Assembly: GCF_042242105.1 (NCBI RefSeq)
Contig: NC_092020.1
Span: 2,779,001-2,843,000, forward strand
Source of the DNA: Pempheris klunzingeri
Lineage: Eukaryota > Chordata > Actinopteri > Acropomatiformes > Pempheridae
DNA length: 64,000 nucleotides
Direction of reading: 5' to 3'
How positions within the stretch are numbered: position 1 is the stretch's first letter; each line of letters begins with the position of its first letter. Under the pieces are notes generated by a model. It had not been told where the DNA came from. It saw only the letters and a program-made list of their open reading frames with translations, and did no database searches. Positions 38,710 to 50,434 of this stretch are shown one piece after another. A program made the position numbers and the translations under genes.

Positions 38710-39232
38710 TACTAATCTACCAATCGCCTTGAGTGTTAAAGACAACACGCCAAATACATCTAACGCTAGAGGTAAATCTGATAAAGGCAAATATGATTCA
38801 AAAACACACCATGTTCCCTCACTAAAATAGACTTTCTAATTTTATATGCATCCTTCAGCAACTGTGTGTGTCACACTATCCATCTGGCCCACCGTCACAA
38901 GCCAGATGAGTCCTGCATCAGTTTTCTGTGGGGCTGAACTGGAGGAAACAATCTCAGAACAAACTGAAAAATTGACTGTTTGCTAAACCCCCGACCGCCA
39001 CTGTTGTAGTGAACAATTACAACAGTGGTACTCAAAACTCAACAGGTGAAACAACAGGTCCTTGACTTCAGACAGAGGTAGACAAAAGCAGCATCTCATT
39101 TCTACAAAACTGTTTCAAAACGCTGTCTCTAGCTGATGTAATGGCTAACAGTGAAGAGGAGGGTCTTATACATGCACGTGAACATTTACATACTTTACTT
39201 ACTTACTTTTTCATATTTAAAGTTTCACTTCA

Positions 39233-39300
39233 CTTCAATTCAATTCAATTGGCTTTATTGGCATGACATTGCACATGTGTTGACAAAGCACAAATACACG
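39233..39300 (-). repeat. 3' tail of a non-LTR retroelement
   Basis: Tandem (CAATT)n copies followed by 'ggctttattggcatgaca' match the common 3' end of fish LINE/SINE families, read on the minus strand. The 5' part is missing or unrecognisable, as expected for a 5'-truncated insertion. Confidence 0.5.
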
Positions 39301-42300
39301 GAGATAAAGTTTAATGTGAACAGCCATAAGTCAACAGATATAAAAAGAATTAGACAAAAGAAATACAACAATATCTCTATAGAGGTACAATAGAGAGGGC
39401 TTTTAGTGCTGTCAGAGGTGGTAATGTTACTTTTAGGAGGCTTTCTGAAAGACCGAGAACAGAGGACTGTGATCTGGGACATCCGGTGTGTTTTAAGGTG
39501 GTGGACTACAGAAACAAGTAGTTTCACAATGTTTCATCAAAATCTGATAACTTACGCCTGAGCATCTTGAACCTCCTGAACTAGTAGGAATGACACATGT
39601 TCCCACTTCTATTTTGACTCTCAGGCATGACACATTTTGGCACCATGTTATATACATAGCTCTTATTTTGATACATCTTGTCTGGCTGATTCTGGCTCCA
39701 TGTTCAGGTGTTAGCAGTCCAGGCAAGATGAGAGAGCTATAATTAAAAACCAATATGTTTACTTGTTTTGAGAATATTACGGCGATGAGACGATTATTCC
39801 TCCAGACTTCCTCCAGATATCACACGGGATAAACACACAGTCTTCCCCTGATGTCTTTGCAGAACTCAACTGTAAAAACAGCACCGTGCAGCAATATTTC
39901 CCCACCCAACGTCGCTGGAATTTGTGAGAAAGCAAACAACGGAATGGCATGCTGTCTGTTTCACCTAATCGAGAATCCAGCTCAGGTTCTCTCTGTTCGG
40001 TTTCTGTTCACCTTGTTAGCGAGCGAAGCCTGTACAGTGTTTGCCAACTGCCGCTATCAGCAGAGCCTCGTTGAACACAGAGCAGAAGTTCACAGTGAAG
40101 AATGTAAAGGGAGAGAGAGCGATGTGAGGAAACAAACTCACATTCCTCACATTTCTCACTGGGTAATTATTAATGTCCCTTCACATAACCCATACAGCAC
40201 TGATATGGCTGATGTGGATGGAGGGGCCTGGTTTCTCTGCTACAGGCCCTCAATTGATGTGGGTTATTTAAGAAAAACTTCAACAACAGTGTCTATTATC
40301 CAAAGCCGTGAGAGCTATGTTGGTAATATCAGACATTTAATGAGCGATAATTCTACCACATAATCAGAGCGGGGGAGCTATAAAGTGTTAAATTGAGCTG
40401 ATAAGAACAAAAGCACGAGAGCAAGCTCCTTATTAAATTCATTACATTGAAGATGGGGGTGGGACGTAAGCAGAGACTCTCTTTCTCTGTTCTCTCTGTG
40501 GCGTCTTTGTTTCCTGGAGCGGTTCATGTAGGAGTCACCGCTTCTGTGATTACAGTGATAGAAATCGAGCGGTTCCCACGTCGACCCACACCTGAACCAA
40601 TTCCGCTTAACAGCTGCAGTGAACGTGCGCGCATCCGTCCACACGCATTCGGCGTTAGACCACACACTCAGCACAAACAGGAAAACAGGAAAAATGCAGC
40701 TGACAAGCTGATTGGGATTCAGAGGAATACGCAGATATTGACCCGGAGTGTGACTGCTTTAAATGTTAATGCTTTCAAATGTAGGCTCAAGCAAAACCAC
40801 GCAGATGAAAAGCTTTACCCATCACGTCCCGACAAGATTGTGCTTTGATCTTATCTGCTCTGTAACGGCAGAAGAGGAGCCGAACGGGCTGCGTGTCAGG
40901 TAGTAAACACTGATGCTGACACACGCTTACGCAGAGTCGGGGGATCAGCACTTTCTGCTCCTGCGGAGTTTCTGTGTAAATAAAGTGAGTGTGGGAGCTC
41001 CTGAAAAATCAGCTTTATCTAAGTAAGCGATGACAACAAAGCGACAAGAAACAACAGGGAAGCATCAGAACCAGGAGATTTTCACCTTGTGCGGCTGTGA
41101 CATGTAATTCTTATAACACAGTTGATGAAAACAAAAAAAGTTAAGTCCAGTGAAATCTTGTTATCCAGCTTGGGTACACTGAGTTATGAACAGTCCTCAG
41201 GGGGAATTCCAGGGACACAATCAGACCATCAGACCAGCGATGATTAAAAAAAACACAAAAAGATTACACGTAATGGAGCATTGATTGAAGAAATCAAGAT
41301 GCACAGCTCAGCGGAGCAGATAATCTTATCTATTGTTCTTAAAGCACCATGTGGCTCCACTTTGGGACACGCAATAATTAACAGATAATTAGCATATTTG
41401 TTCTGTGCAGGGAGGCTGAGGCTGCTGCACAGTGTGACGTCAGCGGCCCAGGAGAAAAGGTTTAGTTAAAAAGTTAGCTACTTCCAGTTCAGCTCCACTG
41501 CAAACAAGCATGCCTCGTGGGCAGAGTAATTAACAATCAGGCTGGTTTCCTCTTCTCTTAAGCTGTTCTTTAACAAATGCAGCCTTAAATTACAGCGAGT
41601 TCGCAGCATATTGAGCTTGCTGGCATATAAATAAGTCAAACTTTCCCAGCAGCAAGCTCGGGAATGTAAAAAAACACACACATAGAGGTTGAGTGAGTTC
41701 TTGCTTTGATCTTAAGCCCAGTATCACACAGTAGACGGTGGACTTGTGGTGCTTTAAGTATCACAAGACTTTTTTTAAGCAAACAAAAACCCAAATTATT
41801 TGTTGAAATGAGGCCAACAGACATCAAAAGACGGGAAGGAAAAAGGGGGAAAAAGTTGCTTGTTTACCTGGAAGGTTGTCCACCTGAAACGTCACTTCTC
41901 TGCTCCTGATCTCATGCTCACTCTATTCCTCTCTTTTTTTATGTCTCAGGCTCGCGCTCCTGATTATCACGCCACATGACTTCCTGTTTCTCAGTCTGTG
42001 ATGGCAGTTGGGAGGTGTGGACGGGAGGGAGCTGCCTGGTCCGTGCAGCTGGCCTGCAGGCCACGACAGGATGACTCTGCACTGATCTAAATAGACGCCT
42101 AAGCTGATCTTAATCTGTGCGTGAGGACTGTTTCAACACAGCCGCATCACGGGGGGGATTTACCTGAGATTCACCTTACCCGATTTTGCACAGGAAACTG
42201 GGAGGAATCACTAATTTGAACACCGCTGCAGAAATCAGTCTCGACTCCCCTGAGAGAGCCTGGTACTTTCCATGCCTACACCCTCTCCTCTTCCCCGCCT

Positions 42301-43208
42301 CACCTGCTCATCTCTTTGTGCACTTTGAGCCCTCTCGGAGGCCAGTGTGGTTGGACTTGTTCTCCCAGTTCTAGAAAACAAAAGCCCCGCATGTGAACCA
42401 GCTTTGAGGCGGTCAAGCCAGACCCTGCACTGACATACGAGAGACATCTTGTTTGCTGACGGATAATAAGACAATAATGAGGGATCAGACTTGGGTTAAA
42501 AGATGGACAGCAGGGACACAGAGAAAGAGGGCAGAAGGTAGGAAAAAGTAAGAGAGCGCAGATGAGGAGCAAGTGGAAAATGAGAATATGTGGGGGTTGT
42601 CTCAGCGTGGACCGTCTGGACAATAGTCTGAGTGTAAGTCTCCCTTCCTGAGGCTGAGTTACTGGACGGGTTCTGCACCGTGTCACGTTACATAACTCAA
42701 ACTGGAGACGCTTGCATCGGAGGAGGGAGAAAAGAGAGGACATTGTTCTCTGCTCCCTAACCAGGAGAGAGGGACTCCTTTCTTCACCATGTGATGTAGG
42801 CCGCAGAGCTGAGGGGGAGCGAAGGTATCTAGACTTCTTAAAGCTGGCACCGATAGGTGGGCACACAGGAATCCCAGTTAATAAAGCACCTTGCCAACCA
42901 GAGATTCACTATGTACAGATTGGCAAGCTATTAAAGGCATTCCTGAGCAAGAATGTGATGTTTTGTAATGCCCTTTGGCCCGCCCAGCACAATTTGAAGA
43001 AAATCGGCTGAAAAATGAAATGAGAGGATAACCCCATCAAAGCTAGGCAGCCCAGTCTAACACTTGAGCAGGTGCCGCTTGTACCCCTGTCATTACCTCC
43101 GGGCCCCACAGGCATATCCAGTCTCCATTCCACAGATTCTCAGTTATATGTCTCCCAGCTGGCTGACAGAAAGCTCCAGGAACCTGGAGGGGTGGTGAAG
43201 GTGGTGCA

Positions 43209-43227
43209 TGTGTGTGTGTGTGTGTGA
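43209..43227. repeat. (TG)n microsatellite
   Basis: A pure TG run of about nine units. Confidence 0.9.
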
Positions 43228-43631
43228 ATGGATGGAAAAATGGCAGCAGCAGGAGGAGGGAGGACAGAGCAGGACTGTGGAGATCCACAGACGGCAGAAA
43301 CAACAGAGAAGATACTGTACCTGTCCGACCAGTCAACTAGACGAGACGACAACCCAGGCTAGACTCATTTCCTCTGCCTAAGCTCTTCTGGACAATAACT
43401 TTACAGGAAGCAGGTATTGGAGGCACGCTGTATGTCTGGCTCCTCAGAAATAACAGTGTCCTGGGCCAAACACCCACCTGAGATTTACATGTCTGTCAGT
43501 TTGGAATTAGTTCTCTTAGGAGATGACATTTTGAAATCCTCTAAATAAGGACTTAGAGGAAGCTGGCAGGACTTATTTCACTCTTATTTCACAGAAAACA
43601 AAAATGATAATTATAGAGGAGTTCTAGTCTT

Positions 43632-43735
43632 AAAGGAATAGTTTGACATTTTGGGAAATATGTTTTGGGAGAGTTAGCTGCTGTCACTCTCATGTTTACA
43701 GTACATATAAAGCTTGAACCAGCATGGCTTCAGCT
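43632..43735. repeat. Dispersed percomorph repeat
   Basis: The words 'taaaggaatagtttgacatt' and 'ttgggaaatatg', with 'gagagttagctg' and a 'cactctcatgtttacagta' block, are characteristic of a short non-coding repeat seen throughout spiny-rayed fish genomes. There is no coding capacity. Identification is from memory. Confidence 0.6.
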
Positions 43736-44253
43736 CAGCACGAAGACGGGAAACAAATGTGCCTTCCAGCTCCTCTACGCTCACTAATTAACATGTTATA
43801 CCTCATGTGTTTCATCTGTACCATAGTGTAAAGGTGCAAAAACAAGCCGACCTGCTGGCTACATAATCCCCATGCAGCCATAACAGCGATGTTCACTCTC
43901 GGCAAGAAAATGTGGTGTGGAAAGTAAAATATGAGAATTACAGTGCCGGTGTGTCTTAACCTATGTTCCACTTATTACCTGTGAGACCTACGTGAGACAT
44001 GCGCAGGCACAGGCTGACTGAATCTAACCTTTAAATTCACCATATTGATTTTATGTAAAAGAACAGGATGTGACAGCAAACTGAACCGTTGTTAGAGAGA
44101 ACAGAGCTGCGGCCGCCTCGACGGCTGCTACTTGTACAAGCAGATATAAATAAACAACAATGCCCACTCGCAGAGGAGGGCTTCAACTCGTGGCCTTTTG
44201 TTCTGCAACGCTACAACTCTTCAGACTAAATAAAAGAGACAGGGGCCAGTACT

Positions 44254-44273
44254 CACACACACACACACACACA
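44254..44273. repeat. (CA)n microsatellite
   Basis: A pure CA run of about ten units. Confidence 0.95.
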
Positions 44274-46579
44274 GGGTAACCACTGCTGCTGATAACTATA
44301 GAAGGCAGGTGAGCGCGGGCGCTCCTCACGGGGAGATAAGGCCGATCAATAAAAGCAGGAGGAAACGATAAGGCTGAGCTGAGGTGAACACACTACGGCT
44401 GACTTATGAGGGAAAAATAGGCTACATTCGTTAACGAGACAATAGTCCCAGGATGAGGTGCTGCCGGAGTTAGCGCCTATTTCCGTCTTCCCTCTAAGTT
44501 GGTGACATTTGCAGACAATGGCCACAGTATGGGGTCTGTCCACCCTCCTACGCTCTCAGACCTTTCCCCTCTGCAGGTCAAGGGGTCCCACTTTACCCAT
44601 GAGGACAATACTATTGTTCCACAATCAGGTGGCAGGTCAGCCAACCATGTAGCCAGTAATAACCCTGAAAATACTGGGCACAGTAGACTTTATTATGATT
44701 AAATATTAAGTATATGCCGGGTAAGGTTCATCTGGCAGCAGAGGAGATTTTGATTGATAGAAATAAGCATGTGGGCCACTAAGCTAGCCCCTCATGACGC
44801 CAAATCCACCCATGCATATTCACACTTACACTTATATATCATTAATCTGTGACCTTCTGTGCTTTGCTAGTGAGTTGTTTTGTAAGGGTTTTTCAAAAGT
44901 TGCCTATTTTCTCTGGAAATTAAATCAAAGGTTTGGTTTCACAGTCGCAGCAGTGCATCTGATTTTCTGATTTATGTAGTAGACAGCAGGTGCACAGAGG
45001 CTGTATATTTCTGGTGTATGTAAAGACCTCTGGCCCCTTTGGATTAGACTAGGAAAACAGAGAAATGCATGCTGTCTGTGATGTTGGATCTGCATTCCAG
45101 ATATTATTTTGTAGACTTGGTCTTTCTGCCTTGTGTACTAATTCTGAAGTCAATGACACCAATACAACTTCCCAATATCTACAATTGACCTGCAAACCGA
45201 CCGGCCAAAACCAAAGCCACAAACCTGAGCTGAAAGATGCTGCAAGGCTCCGTAGAGCTGAAGAAAACGGCAGAGGTGGGTGATTATTCAATGTCGGTTC
45301 ATCACTGCAAGCGGTTCCATTCACCACATTATATATTAGTCAGCTGAGCAATTGTTAGCAAGTATTTTCCTTTTAATTGATTAGGTTGAAGTTTTCTTAT
45401 GTTCTAGTTTTAAATCCGTTAAGAGGAATAGCAACATGCTTTCAAAGATCAGTCCTCTGCTATAAGGAAACACCTGCCACTGGGGGATAATGATTAACTA
45501 GGGTGTGTTCTCTTAGAAAACACACTTAGACAATAAGTCAGTTCAAGCCTCTACGTCCTGCAACATGATCCCACTGAATTTGTGTCAGATAAATCAAAGT
45601 TTTACTGAGGCCGATCAGATCTGAGCAGCTGTCCAACTCAGACAAGACTGAGAGGATAACCACATGTCTGAGTGGGCTGATGGTTAATGTGGTCATCTAG
45701 TGCAGAATTACAGAGGTAGTTATTAACACAGACACACACTTTCTTTTGATTCTACTGACATAAGTCAAGCCATGCAAACAGTTAGCATCCACTGCGATAG
45801 CTTTGAGCTAAACAGCCTTATATCCAACTGTGGCAGAATCCAGGCAAGCAGCCCTGACGCCTGGCCAAGTCCCACAGTGATTTTCTTAACCCGGCCAGGC
45901 TTTAATCGCAGCAACAGACGGCCCAGAGAGCGAATCAGGCCAGCCACAGGCAGAGAGCAAAAGCTCCAAGTGTAAGAGCACGACACTTTCTCCTCACAGC
46001 GATCAGGCACGGCCTTGTCTATTAAGAGTCCATGAGATGAGTGCAGACGGGAGAGAGAGAATAGAGTAATGGGATAAGCCTGAGATTAGGAGCAAACAAT
46101 GAGAAAATGGGGAGGAAGGGGAGGAAAATCAGAGGGGAGAAAGACACAGAGTTGAGGAGGGGAGCCAGACTGAATCAGTGAGTGCAAGAGGGGCTGATTA
46201 GTGTTTGATTAGCTGGCTGGCCTGAGGGGAAATCTCTGTCAGCCACCACAGTGCCATTATAACGGTGCTCGTCCTGCTACACCATCTGCTAGACTGTAGT
46301 ATGCATGACTGACCTGCTTTGCACTTACATGCAACACAGCAAGGAAAGCCTGGTTCACAGTGGATGCACAAGGATGCTGGATTTATTTGGCTGTGACAGG
46401 GCAGCGTGTTTAGTTGCACCTTTATCTAAGCTTTACATCAGGACTAAGCGTTAATTCGAAATGACTGCGTTTGATGGAAAGGAGTTTCTATCCTCCTCTC
46501 GTTACAGTAAGCAAATGGTCAGCAGACATCTGACCATTCAGCAGAATTAGTGTTTCATCAGCTGCCAGTGCCTTAAGGA

Positions 46580-46612
<33 letters not shown>
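46580..46612. repeat. (AC)n microsatellite
   Basis: A pure AC run of about 16 units. Confidence 0.95.
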
Positions 46613-46613
<1 letters not shown>

Positions 46614-47164
46614 GGAGTGTCAACCCCCTGGGAGCTCAAACAGCTGAACGAAGACATCACATCAGCTGTCCACCTGATTCTGCTGAGAGAAGAGCAGCAG
46701 AGCGCTAATAGGTTGTCGTCAGAAATCTCCCAGTGAGCTTTGGGATATTGGCAGAATCAAGAATCACAATGCTTTTGATCGAAAATCCCAGCGTCGATAA
46801 TGTGGCAATAATCAGCGTCACCTCTTTTAATTGATGAAGCTTTATATTTTTCTCTTAAAGTCTACAGTGTTCAACACAAAAATACAGCCATCACAAGTCA
46901 TCCGAGCTTCAAGTTGCTTATTTAGAGTGACAGACAGACAAAAAGGCTGCAGCGACACAAAGCAGAGGAAAGCAACCACAAACTTCACAGATGACGAGCT
47001 GTGATCGGCATGTTTTACTGTGTTTGCTTGATAAATCACCTAAACTATAAACTGATCTTCAAAATGACCAACAATTGGTTTTCTATGGATCAGCTAAGTG
47101 CACACTAAAAAAAAAAAATGTAGCTGCCAAAACTGTTACAGCAGATGATTCAATTTATTTTAAA

Positions 47165-47410
47165 GCACCCTTAAAGGATCAGTTCACCCAAATCACAGAA
47201 ACAAACACGTCCTGTGCAGGTAGTTCGTGCTGTTGAGTCAAAAGTCTTTTTCTTTTTCCACTCACCTCCATTTTATCGGGTTGTTGGCAGAAGTTCCGGC
47301 AACTAGTAACTTAAAACTTCTGCTAAAATAACAAAAACTATCTGCACGAACAGATGCCTCTGAGGGAGACGGAAAAATGTGATGTCTTTAGTCTGTGTGT
47401 GATCCTGGTG
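47165..47410. repeat. Dispersed teleost repeat
   Basis: The block starting 'taaaggatcagttcacccaa' and continuing through 'gttggcagaagttccggcaa' to 'aacagatgcctctgagggag' resembles a short non-autonomous repeat common in fish. It carries no reading frame. Boundaries are approximate. Confidence 0.5.
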
Positions 47411-47968
47411 AAGTCAGCCCTTTAATCTGTAATCTCACAGGCAATCACACAAGTCTAGCTAACTCCGCACTATCTGACTTGTTTTGGTTTGCTTTTGCAG
47501 TTGAAGATAAAGGAGGGCTGATGGTGGAGTCTTATCTCCCAGCTTGTGCTCCGTGTCATAATGAAGTGGGCTGAATGCATTTTTGTGCGGTGACTTCAAC
47601 GCTACACAACACTTAAGCTGTCTCCATGATTGCCATGCAGTGATCAGTCACACGCGTTCACATGGCAGCAGTAGCTCACCGCTCTGTCACCTCTTTGACT
47701 TGTCCTATAGTCCTAAAATTACAGAAATGGCCACCACACAGTCTCCACCGACAGCTCGCACCACTGTTGTCTCCCCATTGTCACACGTGCTCCTTCACTT
47801 GCGTCAGCTCGCACTCATAACGGCCACACTCAAAGGAGCCTTCCTGCAACGCTCCATGAGTCCTCAGGTCAGAGGTCACCTGTGGCCTCTGGTCTCCACG
47901 ACAACAGCCTGGCAGTCCCCAAAAACTGAGCTGGTGTCCCCCCCCCCCCTCACCCACAACCTCAACCT

Positions 47969-47970
<2 letters not shown>

Positions 47971-47999
<29 letters not shown>
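47971..47999. repeat. (AC)n microsatellite
   Basis: A pure AC run of about 14 units. A C-run of ten bases lies about 30 bp upstream. Confidence 0.95.
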
Positions 48000-48003
<4 letters not shown>

Positions 48004-48192
48004 CAGCTTTTGTCCCCAAACTCCTGTGCATCAAAAGAGAGCCTGGAGTGTGAGCTTCAGCCCAAACATTTACAGCCCTGCAGGCCAAACATTATTCACC
48101 ACACTGCTGGGGGAGTGCAGGAGACCACCAGAGCTGCAGAGTGACAGGAAATAAAAGGCAAATAAATCATTTTTCATACATCAGTCCCCCCC

Positions 48193-48193
48193 A

Positions 48194-48219
<26 letters not shown>
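48193..48219. repeat. (CT)n microsatellite
   Basis: A pure CT run of about 13 units, the only long CT repeat in the window. A CA-rich stretch follows it. Confidence 0.9.
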
Positions 48220-48224
<5 letters not shown>

Positions 48225-48499
48225 ACACACACACACTGCAACATCTTACAAATACCAGGACAGCAGTGAAAACAAGTTGTAAGGATTAACCCAGATTTAA
48301 GGACTAAAACCAGTTGAGAGCGACACAGTCTGGTTTGTTCACAAGCTCTGATCTGCACAGTCAAGCATGTCCTCAACTTCATTTATTCAGGTCCGGTCTG
48401 CAGAAAGTTTTGAACCTGCCATCAATCACAGAGCAGTAACACTGACACACATCCCGGCTGCATGTGCGCAAGTAAAGATCAGGAAAAAAACCCAGCGCT

Positions 48500-48740
48500 C
48501 ACCATGCTCTGCAGGCAGGACATCTCTGGGACCAGCTCTGGTACTCTGCTGCAGTTTGGTCTCTCGCCGGTTATGTAATGAAACAAACGGTGTTTACGTG
48601 GCTCCGCAGATTATTTTCCAGGAGCGAGCAGCAGACAGTGATCAGCCCGCGGAGGCACAGCAGCGCACACTGGGACCGCGTCCTTTCCCTCCCGGAGGTT
48701 TGAACAGCGGAGGGCACACTGAGAGGAAACATGAGAGGTA
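48500..48740 (-). promoter_or_regulatory. CpG-rich segment with splice donors on both strands, candidate first exon or promoter
   Basis: This 240-bp segment has many CpG dinucleotides (GCCGG, ACGTGG, CCCGCGG, GACCGCGTCC, CCCGG) in an otherwise CpG-poor neighbourhood. On the minus strand GAGCATG is followed by GTGAGCGC, a strong donor near 48504. On the plus strand CATGAGAG is followed by GTAGGCAG near 48738. It could be the distant promoter and non-coding first exon of n4bp3, about 18 kb away on the same strand, or of an unseen non-coding RNA. Nothing here allows a choice. Confidence 0.3.
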
Positions 48741-49159
48741 GGCAGGGAAACATGTGGCAGTGGCTACCCCCCCCATCCCCTCCACCCCCCATCCCCATCC
48801 TCCGGTGCCTGGACTGACACGCATCATAGTTATAAAGAAGAGCAGCGCCATCTAGCGACCAGACATGAAGGTGCAGCAGTGAAGAGAAATAACCAGAAAC
48901 ACCACTTGGTAGTGCATTATGAGCTACTGTAGTCTGTCTGTCTTATTTCCTGGGAGCATATGTATATAAATAACTATATTTATTGGGTTTTTTTTTTATC
49001 CTATTGTATTTTAAAAGTAATTACTTATGTATATGTTCTATATGTTTGGAGCATAAAGGGAGTACAAATGACAAATAAAACAGCTCAGATCTTAGAGGGC
49101 ATCTTTATCACAATCCTGTTTGAAGCACACATCCACAGGCTAGCACATCTAGCTGCATA

Positions 49160-49392
49160 TAAATTAAGATAAGCTCCACCTTTACCAGCTGCAACATTAA
49201 AGTGATGTACACATGAATGGACTGATGACTGAGGATAGTGTACAGTATCATGATTAATGAGTACCTTTACATTTTGATGCTAATACTTTTACTGAAGTAG
49301 GATTCTGAATGCAGGAATTTTACTTGTGAGTATTTTTACATTGCGGTGTTGCTACTTTTACGTCAGATCTGAGTACTTTCATCACTGGCTGT
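49160..49392. repeat. Percomorph interspersed repeat, well preserved
   Basis: This copy carries the order of phrases I associate with a very common spiny-rayed fish repeat: 'accagctgcaacattaaag', 'gatgtacacatgaatg', 'cattttgatgctaatact', 'gaatgcagga', 'gagtatttttacattg' and 'gatctgagtactttcatcac'. It has no coding frame. It is useful as a taxonomic hint. A more decayed relative is at 16773-17090. Confidence 0.65.
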
Positions 49393-50093
49393 TTGCAATG
49401 TATGTGATGCCACATGTACACAAAACCCACAGAGTCTTAACTTTGGGGACAGAAGGGGAACTAACTGTTGCCCCAGCGGCCCCAAACAGACTAATGCAGC
49501 TATTTACAATGTTGAGAAACCATCATGATTGTTTCTGTAAAGCTGTAACTGACTGTTATTTTGATTATTGATTCATCTGTCATTTTTTAAATGAATTGTT
49601 TTATCTATTTGTCTAAATCTACACCATACTTATCATATGTCTTGTTTTTTCTGACACAAACCCAGAGATATTCAAATTACAAAGACAAGAAATGGAATAA
49701 ATCACATTTCAAAAGCTGGAACTAGGAAATGTTTGACTTAGAAAGACTTGATTATTAGAATTGGTTGCAGATTAGTCTCCTGTCTTTTTACTATTTGACC
49801 AGTAATTTCAGATCTGCATTTCTGTCAAGCTTTTAACTTATAAGTTTGTCTCTGTTTCTCTGTGTGACAACATTTCTCCGTCAGTGAAACTGTCACAATT
49901 ATGAAATATAGAATGTCAAAATTACAAAACGATAGTGTTTATGAAGAAATATTCTGTACAATATCACTGCATGTTGAAAATGATCAATACTATTCCTTAA
50001 TAAATTGCAATATTAGGAAATTAAATGTAAAGCTACATGGCAACATTGCACATGCTGTGATTCATATACAATACAATATCTCACACATAACTG
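49393..50093. other. Short intergenic stretch downstream of pdgfrl
   Basis: This is AT-rich sequence without recognisable exons or repeats. It lies beyond the presumed 3' end of pdgfrl. Confidence 0.45.
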
Positions 50094-50099
50094 TTTATT
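50094..50099 (-). promoter_or_regulatory. pdgfrl: Candidate poly(A) signal of pdgfrl
   Basis: TTTATT on the plus strand is AATAAA on the minus strand, about 335 bp beyond the pdgfrl stop, within a cluster of related hexamers to 50114. Confidence 0.45.
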
Positions 50100-50434
50100 T
50101 TATTTCATTTTTATTGTCTTTGCCCACAACATCGGCGTGGTTGAGAAATAGATCAAAGTAGAAAGAGGCAAAGCGACAATGTGCGTATATAAAACTTTGA
50201 ATACAAAAGCTTGATGCACAACAATTTACATACATTCATCTAAACAACAAAATCTCTGTCATCATTTTAATGCTGCAGCACGTCTCCATCTTACTCAGAG
50301 CAGCAGAAGGAGAGGAAACATTTAGTTGTAATTATATATTCAAATGTGACTGATGAAATACTGTTTAATACTGTGACAGAGAAAAATGTTCTCTTCTCTC
50401 TCTCTTCTTCGTTGAATCACCCGGTTATGATGGT

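Larger units (their letters stand above)
31400..48490. other. Gene-poor interval of about 17 kb
   Basis: I could not build any exon chain here on either strand. Contents seen are microsatellites, listed separately; LINE/SINE tails and dispersed repeats near 39235, 43632 and 47170; and many short open frames without recognisable domains. The longest are a 197-codon plus-strand frame at 35043-35636 and 170- and 188-codon frames near 40 and 42 kb. Since n4bp3 runs leftwards from 30.8 kb, part of this may be its first intron. Conserved non-coding elements may be present but cannot be judged from one sequence. Confidence 0.5.

Noticed and set aside
39851-40363. 170-codon plus-strand frame
   Set aside because: It has no recognisable domain, no splice partners and no coding-like bias. 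Its length is within chance for a 64-kb window.
42300-42866. 188-codon minus-strand frame rich in Ser, Leu and Cys
   Set aside because: Composition follows a pyrimidine-rich strand, and there is no domain or start context to support it.
36900-48220. CA/CT microsatellites considered as CRISPR-like or satellite arrays
   Set aside because: They are simple dinucleotide runs without spacers or longer repeat units, as usual in fish DNA.
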